Below, piece by piece: positions 49,593 to 55,587 of a stretch of 55,587 nt of DNA. Within the stretch, counting starts at the first letter, position 1. Each line of letters begins with the position of its first letter. The DNA comes from Eubacteriales bacterium (GTDB lineage: Bacteria; Bacillota; Clostridia; Oscillospirales; Butyricicoccaceae). The notes beneath the pieces are model-generated. The model made no database searches. It was given only the letters and a program-made list of their open reading frames with translations, and was not told the DNA's origin. Where the stretch lies: positions 1 to 55,587 of the forward strand of contig JAUNWG010000009.1 in the NCBI GenBank assembly GCA_030540435.1, given 5' to 3'. The position numbers and the translations under genes were made by a program.

Positions 49593-50942
49593 ATGCAGTC
49601 TAACAATGATTTTTCTAAAGGAAGTATCTCCTCCAATATTATCCGGCTCGCCGTACCGATGACGCTTGCCCAGCTCGTCAATGTGCTGTATAACATCGTC
49701 GACCGCATTTATATCGGGCGTATCGGCGCAGACGCTACCAACGCCCTGACTGGTCTGGGCGTTTGCTTTCCGATCATTACTATCGTCATAGCATTTGCCA
49801 ATCTGGTCAGTACCGGCGGTTCCCCGCTGTTTTCCATGCAGCGCGGCGCCGGAAATGACGAGGAAGCGGAAGCGATCATGGGCAATTGCCTGACGCTTCT
49901 GCTGTGCTTTGGCTTGAGCCTGACGGTGATCGGTCTGTTGATCCGCCGTCCGCTGCTGCTGGCGCTCGGCGCAAGTGAAACGACACTTCCCTACTCCATG
50001 TCCTATATCACGATCTATCTGATCGGCAATGTTTTTGTCATGCTGTCATTGGGCCTCAATTCCTTCATCAACGCGCAGGGCTTTGGGCGCACCGGTATGC
50101 TGACGGTCATCATCGGCGCAGTTTTGAACCTGATCCTTGACCCGATTTTTATTTTCCTGCTGGATATGGGGGTGCGCGGTGCAGCATATGCAACGGTACT
50201 TTCGTAATTTGTGGCGGCCATGTGGACGATACGCTTTTTAACCGGTCCACGCACGCTTCTGCGGCTGAAACGAAAGTATTTATCTTTGCAGGCGAAGCGC
50301 GTGAAAAAGATTCTCACCCTCGGCCTTGCCGGCTTTACGATGAGCGTCACCAACAGCCTTGTCCAAATGGTGTGCAACAGCTCGCTGCAGTTCTATGGTG
50401 GCGACCTGTATGTCGGTGTCATGACCGTACTCAATTCCGTGCGTGAAATCATTATGCTGCCGATTAACGGTATTGCCAGCAGCGCCCAGCCGGTAATGAG
50501 CTTCAACTATGGCGCACAACTGCACAGCCGTGTGAAACAGTCAATCCGGTTTACATCTGCGATCCTGACCATGTATTCCCTCGCTGTCTGGGGGATGGTT
50601 TCTGCGTTCCCGCACTTTTTCATCCATATCTTCAATACAGACCCTGCTCTGACAGCAGCAGGCGTGCCGTCTATGCATCTGTATTTCTTCGGATTTTTCC
50701 TCATGGCGCTGCAATTCTCCGGGCAATCGGTGTTTACCGCACTTGGAAAGTCCCGCTATGCGATCTTCTTCTCTATTTTCCGAAAGGGTATCGTCGTTAT
50801 CCCGCTGACACTGCTCCTGCCGCATATCGCAGGCTTGGGCGTCAATGGTGTATTTATTGCAGAACCGATCTCCAACCTTGTGGGCGGCTGCGCGTGCTTC
50901 ACCACCATGTATCTGACTGTGTACCGGAAATTAGAAACTTGA
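49593..50942 (+). pseudogene. MATE family efflux protein interrupted by one ochre codon
   Basis: A reading frame of 450 codons from ATG 49593 to 50942 is collinear with MATE exporters throughout: SSNIIRLAVPMTLAQLVNVLYNIVDRIYIGRIG at the start, GFGRTGMLTVIIGAVLNLILDPIF in the middle, MSFNYGAQ and a normal C terminus. It contains a single TAA at 50205-50207, after the GVRGAAYATVLS block, where relatives usually have Gln (CAA). The downstream part continues in the same frame from the next codon, with no frameshift. The break lies between the two halves of the transporter; only a first half of about 204 residues could be made. Sequencing error or a real mutation cannot be told apart here. Confidence 0.88.
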
Positions 50943-50947
50943 TACGA

Positions 50948-50984
50948 CACAAAAGCCAGCTCTTTACGCGAAAGGGCTGGCTTT
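50948..50984. terminator. Bidirectional terminator between the MATE genes
   Basis: A 9-bp stem (50952-50960 with 50976-50984) between convergent genes, flanked by A-rich and T-rich stretches. Confidence 0.65.
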
Positions 50985-51035
50985 GCTATTTATTTGTTGA
51001 TCTCGCCCAGCAGCTCTGGGTTGCATCTGCATTTT

Positions 51036-52397
51036 TTACCGTGTGACCTGATGAATCCACTTGAAGGAACGGGCACGCAGGTATACAATCGGGCATTTGC
51101 CGAGCTGATCCATTTTCAGACAGAAGAAGACAACGACCGGTGGAAAATGAAAGACAAATGCAGACAGGTATGCGCTCGGCAGGCAAATGAGCCATGTCCA
51201 GATATTGTTGTTTATCATGGCAAAACGGGTATCGCCGCCGGCACGCAGGAAGCCGGAGTCTGTTGCCATCTGGTAGCATGTGCCAACTGTTGTAATGGCA
51301 AGCACGGTAATGAACTGACGGGTCAGCTCTGCCGCACGCGGGGTCAGTGTGTTATAGATCATCAGGATAGGCCACTGTGCAAGGAACAGCACCACGCCGG
51401 TTACAACGCCGATGAGTATGAATACGATCTGCAAGGTATGCATAATGGGCTTAATGCCTGCGATCGGGTCGTCCTCATGTTCGCCAAGTGTCTTGCCTGT
51501 GACGATCGCCGCTGCACTCGCCGCGCCGTAGCCGATAACAGAAATAATCTGGTAAACGATAACGGAAATCGAATTGGCTGGAAGAACGGACGCCGAATCT
51601 TCCATATTGCCGATGATCGCGGTCTGGAAAATCGAGCTGATGCCCCAGAGCGCCTGTGTGACCAGCAGCGGCAGGGAAATGTGAATATAATCCGGCATAT
51701 ACTGTGTGTCGATAAAAATGAGCTTTTTCAGGTTCAGATTGAGCGTATGCTCACGGAACTTCAGAAACCAGATCACAATCAACAGCTCAACGGTACGTGA
51801 AACAAGTGTTGCGATCGCTGCGCCGCGTACGCCGAGGGCCGGCGCACCAAAATGCCCATAGATCAGGATGTAATTGAGTACGATATTGATGCATAGCGTG
51901 GAACCTGCGATGATATAGCCGATCTTTACAATGCCAATGGAGCGCAGTGACGATGCCAGCATATTCGTAACGGCAAACAGGATATACGTAAAGCAGATAA
52001 TGCGCAGGTATTGAACCGCTTCCGCCGCAACTGCCGCATCATTCGTCATCACGCCAATCAGCTGGTTTGGGAAAAGCAACGCCGCAAGGAACATAATCAA
52101 TGCCATGCCGCAGCCGAAGCGCAGTCCGCAGCCGATAATGCTCGGTATCGGTTTGGTTTCCTTTTTGCCCCAGTAACGCGCACCGAGGACAACGATACCT
52201 TCACTGACGCCGACGACCAGCATCTGTAAAAAGAACTGGAACTGGTTGCACAGCGATACGCCGGACAGCGCATCCTGGGAAAATCTGCCGAGCATGATAT
52301 TGTCTGCAAGATTGACCGAATAGGTCAGCAGATTTTGCAGTGCGATGCTCAGTGTCAAAACGGCAAAGGATTTATAAAATTTCTTATCCCGAATCAT
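51036..52397 (-). CDS. MATE family efflux transporter
   Basis: 453 residues, 12 predicted membrane helices, complete. Typical blocks: LQNLLTYSVNLADNIMLGRFS near the start, LGARYWGKKE, ALGVRGAAIATLVSRTVE in the middle. A sodium- or proton-driven exporter of cationic compounds; substrate unknown. GGAGG eight bases before ATG. It is divergent from the AraC-family gene and converges on the broken MATE gene, to which it is only distantly similar, so it is not a recent duplicate. Confidence 0.95.
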   Translation of the reverse strand: MIRDKKFYKSFAVLTLSIALQNLLTYSVNLADNIMLGRFSQDALSGVSLCNQFQFFLQMLVVGVSEGIVVLGARYWGKKETKPIPSIIGCGLRFGCGMALIMFLAALLFPNQLIGVMTNDAAVAAEAVQYLRIICFTYILFAVTNMLASSLRSIGIVKIGYIIAGSTLCINIVLNYILIYGHFGAPALGVRGAAIATLVSRTVELLIVIWFLKFREHTLNLNLKKLIFIDTQYMPDYIHISLPLLVTQALWGISSIFQTAIIGNMEDSASVLPANSISVIVYQIISVIGYGAASAAAIVTGKTLGEHEDDPIAGIKPIMHTLQIVFILIGVVTGVVLFLAQWPILMIYNTLTPRAAELTRQFITVLAITTVGTCYQMATDSGFLRAGGDTRFAMINNNIWTWLICLPSAYLSAFVFHFPPVVVFFCLKMDQLGKCPIVYLRARSFKWIHQVTR

Positions 52398-52579
52398 GAT
52401 GAAGCCTCCTTTTTCGTAGAATATCCATACTACAATTTAGAAAAACCACGACTATACTTTTTAAGCAAAATATCCTTCCAATTGATTCCATTTTGTCTCT
52501 TTTCTAAAAGTATATCGTTTTTTATTCAAAATACAATGCAAAAAACAATCAATTTATTTTGATTTTGTGCTGTATATCG

Positions 52580-52588
52580 TGCTATAAT
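52580..52588 (+). promoter_or_regulatory. Extended -10 promoter of the AraC-pfkB operon
   Basis: TGC followed by TATAAT (52583-52588), 22 bases before the start codon. Confidence 0.55.
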
Positions 52589-52609
52589 AAAAAAAAGGAG
52601 AGATGCATC

Positions 52610-53482
52610 ATGGGAAAATGCAATGAGCCCGGCGTACTGCTGGAATCCGACCGTTTTTTTAATACCCCCAGTGCAGCTGCCAGCCGGCTGTTTTATTATA
52701 TCACCCGCTGTGGGCATTACTTCTGCACGACGGAATATAACTTTACAGATGACTGCGAGGTCGCCCGCCTGCCGAGCCACCGCAATTCCATGATCTATTT
52801 CGTCTGTTCCGGCTCGTTGTATGTGGAGAATAACGGTCTCAGCGGAATCGTACAGACCGGACAGGCTGCATTGATCGACTGTACACAGCCGCATCACTAT
52901 TATGCGCGCGAAAATTCCGAAACGCTGTGGATGCATCTGGAGGGCTGTAACACAAAGGACTTTTTCACCTATATCCGTTCCATGTATGGCGGACGTATTG
53001 CGTTCACACCGCCCTCTTCGCAAAACACCAAAACAGCCATGCTGCAGCTTATCAATGCATTCCGTTTGCCCGGGCAGATGAGCGAGGGCGAGCAGTCCCA
53101 GCGCATCCATCGTCTGTTATGTGAGCTGATTGTCCTTCCGCGCACAAGCCGGCAGCTGGAAGACAACGATGCCATTTCACAGGTCATTGACTATATCACA
53201 CAGCATTTATTTGAGGATCTGTCAGTCAGCGATGTGGCAGCTTCGGTCAATCTCAGCTCCTCGCACCTGTCCCGCCTGTTTAAAATGCGGACAGGCTTTT
53301 CGCCACATGAATATATCACGCTCCGCCGCATTGATGCAGCGAAGGAACTTCTGCTGACAACGAATCTTTCGGTCCGGCAGATCGCTTTCCGCGTCGGCTA
53401 TCACAGTGAAGCGAATTTTATCACATCATTTTCCGGTAAAACCGGTGTAACACCTGCGGCCTTCCGCCGTAGCCCGATTTAA
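52610..53482 (+). CDS. AraC family transcriptional regulator
   Basis: 290 residues from ATG 52610 (AAAGGAGAG). N-terminal AraC-type cupin (about 30-150; MIYFVCSGSLYVENNG, DCTQPHHYYARE), C-terminal double helix-turn-helix (about 190-288; SVSDVAASVNLSSSHLSRLFK, PHEYITLRRIDAAKELL, IAFRVGYHSEANFITSF). Cupin-AraC proteins sense sugars or related metabolites. It is followed 17 bases later by the PfkB kinase, probably its target in one operon. Confidence 0.94.
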   Translation: MGKCNEPGVLLESDRFFNTPSAAASRLFYYITRCGHYFCTTEYNFTDDCEVARLPSHRNSMIYFVCSGSLYVENNGLSGIVQTGQAALIDCTQPHHYYARENSETLWMHLEGCNTKDFFTYIRSMYGGRIAFTPPSSQNTKTAMLQLINAFRLPGQMSEGEQSQRIHRLLCELIVLPRTSRQLEDNDAISQVIDYITQHLFEDLSVSDVAASVNLSSSHLSRLFKMRTGFSPHEYITLRRIDAAKELLLTTNLSVRQIAFRVGYHSEANFITSFSGKTGVTPAAFRRSPI

Positions 53483-53499
53483 AAAGGAGGAATTGCCCT

Positions 53500-54459
53500 A
53501 TGTCCGGCAGCTGCGATGTTGTACTCGCCGGTGCAGCGATCATCGATGTGCCCGTTGTTCCGGTAGATGAATCGGTATTCACCCGTGGCTCTACGCCCGC
53601 GGAACGCATTATCCTGACCTCCGGCGGCGATGCCATGAATGAAGCAATTGTGTTGTCCCGTCTGGGCAGGAAGGTGCGCCTTATCAGCCGGATCGGCAGG
53701 GATGCCGCTGGCGCATATCTCAAGGATACCTGCGCCAACGCAGGCATGGATACACAATATCTGTATGAGATCGACCAGCTGGATACCGGCGTCAATGTCG
53801 TTCTGGTCGGGCATGACGGTGAACGCCGGTTCCTGACCAATCCACACGGCAGCCTGCGTGCGCTGGAAGCAGCAGATATTGTACCGGAGGCGCTGGATCA
53901 CGCGAAAATCTTCTGTTTTGCCAGTATTTTCGTATTCCCCCGCATTTCCCCGCAGCAGCTGGAGCAGATATTCCATATGGCGCGCAGCCGCGGTGTGCTG
54001 GTATGTGCAGATATGACTTCCCCCAAAAACAATGAAACCATTGCAGACCTTGCGCCTGCCCTGCGGCAGTTGGATTATTTCTTTGCCAATCAGGAGGAAG
54101 CGCAGCAGATCACCGGTCTGTCTGACCCGGATGCCATCGCGCAGGTACTGCTGCAAACCGGTGTGCGGCATGTCATCATCAAGCGCGGCGCACACGGCTG
54201 TCTGATCGCGGATCAAACCGGCACACAGCACATTCCTGCCTGCCCTGACACACAGTGTATCGATACCACCGGCGCAGGGGATAATTTCGCGGCAGGCTTC
54301 CTTTCTGCGTTGCTGGATGGACGCAGCTTTGCCGACTGCGCACGATATGCCAACGCATGTGCTGCCATTTCGGTTGAAGCAGTCGGCGCCTCTGCAGGCG
54401 TCACCGATGCGGCCCAAGTCCAGCGTCGTTATCAGGCAGCATATCAAACGACAGTCTGA
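53500..54459 (+). CDS. PfkB family carbohydrate kinase (ribokinase-like)
   Basis: 319 residues; AAGGAGG before ATG. Ribokinase fold: N-terminal signature TSGGDAMNEAIVLSRLG (GG-x-x-x-N), SRIGRDAAG, and the C-terminal signature IDTTGAGDNFAAGF with the catalytic Asp (near residue 259) and anion hole. It phosphorylates a sugar or nucleoside with ATP. The substrate is not clear: the N-terminal motif has DAMNEA rather than the GGxAAN of ribokinase or fructokinase. Operon with the AraC regulator. Confidence 0.93.
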   Translation: MSGSCDVVLAGAAIIDVPVVPVDESVFTRGSTPAERIILTSGGDAMNEAIVLSRLGRKVRLISRIGRDAAGAYLKDTCANAGMDTQYLYEIDQLDTGVNVVLVGHDGERRFLTNPHGSLRALEAADIVPEALDHAKIFCFASIFVFPRISPQQLEQIFHMARSRGVLVCADMTSPKNNETIADLAPALRQLDYFFANQEEAQQITGLSDPDAIAQVLLQTGVRHVIIKRGAHGCLIADQTGTQHIPACPDTQCIDTTGAGDNFAAGFLSALLDGRSFADCARYANACAAISVEAVGASAGVTDAAQVQRRYQAAYQTTV

Positions 54460-54539
54460 TGCGGTTGCGGAGCGCACGATGCTGTGCTATAATAACCACT
54501 AACCACATTGATTTCCCACGAGAAAGAGTGAACGTATTT

Positions 54540-55079
54540 ATGAGTTTTTTTCGCCAATTACGAGATGAGGTCAATGACCGCAATATTGACAAAGAAAAAA
54601 TGAAAAAACTGACCAAAGAGCTGGATGAGTCAGAACTGGAAGCAGAGGAAGCTGCCGCAGCGAATCCAGAAATCGAGGAGGACCCGGAATATCCGGCGCA
54701 TCCGCCTTATATTTCGCTAAAACCGCAGCTCACCGAAGTACAGCTGTGGCGTCTGCCAGCAGTCCGGTTTTACTGTACCATCCTGTTTTTCTGCTTTGGC
54801 ATGATCCTTTATGGCATCATCAATCAGGTATTCGGCCTTGGCATGGACAAGGGTGCAGTCGGCTGGTATCAGCTCATTGGCGCTGCCATCGGCTTCCTAC
54901 TCAGCCGTGAGGTCATTGAACCACGGCTCAAGATCCCATTCTCTCAGGGCACACCGGAGCAGAAAAAGAAAGCAGCTGAAGCGTATATCAAGCAGATGGA
55001 TGCACTGGACGAGCACATCAACGAACTGCGCAAGCGCCGCGGTGTGGAGCCGGAACAGACTGACAACAAAAATAAATAA
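54540..55079 (+). CDS. Hypothetical membrane protein
   Basis: 179 residues from ATG 54540; the frame runs back to 54459 but lacks a ribosome site there, and GAGAAAGAG is near 54525. A highly charged cytosolic head (residues 1-75; Lys/Glu-rich, possible coiled coil), two membrane helices (about 80-100 and 110-128; FYCTILFFCFGMILYG and WYQLIGAAIGFLLS), and a charged helical tail with KKKAAEAYIKQMDALDEHI. Both ends face the cytosol. Family not recognised. Confidence 0.75.
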   Translation: MSFFRQLRDEVNDRNIDKEKMKKLTKELDESELEAEEAAAANPEIEEDPEYPAHPPYISLKPQLTEVQLWRLPAVRFYCTILFFCFGMILYGIINQVFGLGMDKGAVGWYQLIGAAIGFLLSREVIEPRLKIPFSQGTPEQKKKAAEAYIKQMDALDEHINELRKRRGVEPEQTDNKNK

Positions 55080-55093
55080 CCGCAAAGACAAAA

Positions 55094-55133
55094 AAATTTC
55101 CGCCATCGCTAAATAGATGACGGAAATTTTTTT
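55094..55133 (+). terminator. Terminator of the membrane protein gene
   Basis: A 14-bp stem with one mismatch (55094-55107 with 55116-55129) and a T run. Confidence 0.8.
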
Positions 55134-55135
55134 GG

Positions 55136-55587
55136 GCGGAATGCTCCGGGATCAGGAAGGTTTGACCTGTTCGGATAACAACAAGGATAAGGAGAGAGAA
55201 GAGAGAATTTTCAACATTCAGTAAACAAGTCTCCCGGCATTCGCCCTGCGGCCCCCACCGCATTTATTGAGATATAGTAGAAAAGGAAGGTAAGAAAAGA
55301 GTGTGCTGGAGGTTTGGCTTTGTTTTCCCTCCAACAATTACCATTATAGTCATTTACAACAAAAATACAAGGTAAAAATTGTTTAAAATTACAAACCGAA
55401 AGACAATTGTATTTGTCAAGAGTGCATACCATGTCGAAAAAACCTGCGTGCATGGTCTCCCCTATTGTTACAATAAACAAAGTTTTACATGAAAAAGTGC
55501 TGCACAGAGATCGATCGAACCGTTTTAAATGCATATACTGCTGCATACAATTATTGCGAACAGGAAAACGCCGGTATCATTACCTAT
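55136..55587. other. Intergenic stretch without a recognisable gene
   Basis: About 450 bases. The longest open frame (55211-55546, minus) has no ribosome site and no protein-like composition. The stretch is AT-rich, contains one TGTCGAA (55432-55438) like the Spo0A boxes, and a TACAAT without a clear -35. It probably holds control regions for a gene beyond the window. Confidence 0.5.

Noticed and set aside
42810..50207. Stop-codon reassignment as explanation of the two in-frame stops
   Set aside because: One is TAG and one is TAA, all other genes end normally at TAA, TAG or TGA, and no recoding signal is visible. Two independent C-to-T changes or read errors are simpler.
55211..55546. A 111-codon frame on the minus strand at the right end
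   Set aside because: No ribosome site, Cys/Phe-rich random-like product, ends in a terminator region.
1..55587. tRNA, rRNA, CRISPR arrays, prophage and insertion sequences
   Set aside because: Looked for T-arm-like motifs, regular spaced repeats, transposase or phage motifs and terminal repeats while reading; none found. A covariance-model scan would be needed to exclude a tRNA firmly.

Overview
The window looks like chromosomal DNA from an anaerobic, low-to-mid GC Firmicute of class Clostridia. A member of the Oscillospirales close to Butyricicoccus or Agathobaculum is my inference. Supporting content: [FeFe]-hydrogenase genes (hydA, hydG, TM1266-type regulator), a high-molecular-weight rubredoxin-type flavin reductase, a Spo0A-type response regulator, SLH-anchored lysozyme, DegV, CBS/DRTGG pyrophosphatase, PdxST, and strong AGGAGG ribosome binding sites. 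Almost every promoter I can read is of the TTGNNN-17-TANNNT type. I saw no rRNA, tRNA, CRISPR array, insertion sequence or prophage gene, and the window reads as a stable backbone of short, independently terminated transcription units.

Layout. 1-7300: pyrophosphatase (-), cysteine-synthase-like enzyme (+), helical protein (+), SPASM radical SAM enzyme (-), PLP synthase pdxS-pdxT (-), HIRAN-like small protein (+). 7300-15850: a KdpDE-like two-component pair whose kinase lacks the KdpD N-terminal sensor (-), a FHA / FtsW-RodA / penicillin-binding protein operon (+), a secreted GH25 lysozyme with three SLH repeats (+), and a MerR/TipA regulator with a 19-bp-spacer promoter (-). 15900-25900: trmO and degV (-), a TetR-regulated RND exporter with a large coiled-coil insertion (-), flavin reductase-rubredoxin and TtcA-like genes (+), an unknown gene behind a possible attenuator (-), and bioB behind a BirA-type operator (+).

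25900-39230: two tandem copies of an ECF sigma / DUF4179 anti-sigma unit, each with its own look-alike promoter and terminator (+), then an AI-2E-type permease, a DivIVA-like mini protein, an SGNH hydrolase, an ICMT-like methyltransferase, an alpha/beta hydrolase and purine nucleoside phosphorylase (all -), a small helical protein, a lipoprotein and tex (+), hisB alone and a small beta-rich protein (-). 39230-43860: TetR regulator, PutP symporter, a divergent Spo0A with three 0A-like boxes upstream, an L,D-transpeptidase with an amber codon at codon 4, and a short promoter-to-terminator stretch that may be a small RNA or the leader of the hydrogenase genes.

43860-55587: TM1266-type regulator and hydG, a NuoF-fragment/GltD-like flavoprotein overlapping an [FeFe]-hydrogenase, a MATE exporter gene broken by one ochre codon, an intact second MATE gene (-), an AraC regulator with a PfkB sugar/nucleoside kinase (+), a small membrane protein, and about 450 bases with no recognisable gene. 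The most notable items are the self-contained RND exporter, the duplicated sigma/anti-sigma unit, the divergent autoregulated Spo0A, the GltD-linked hydrogenase with its possible RNA leader, and two genes carrying single in-frame stops.
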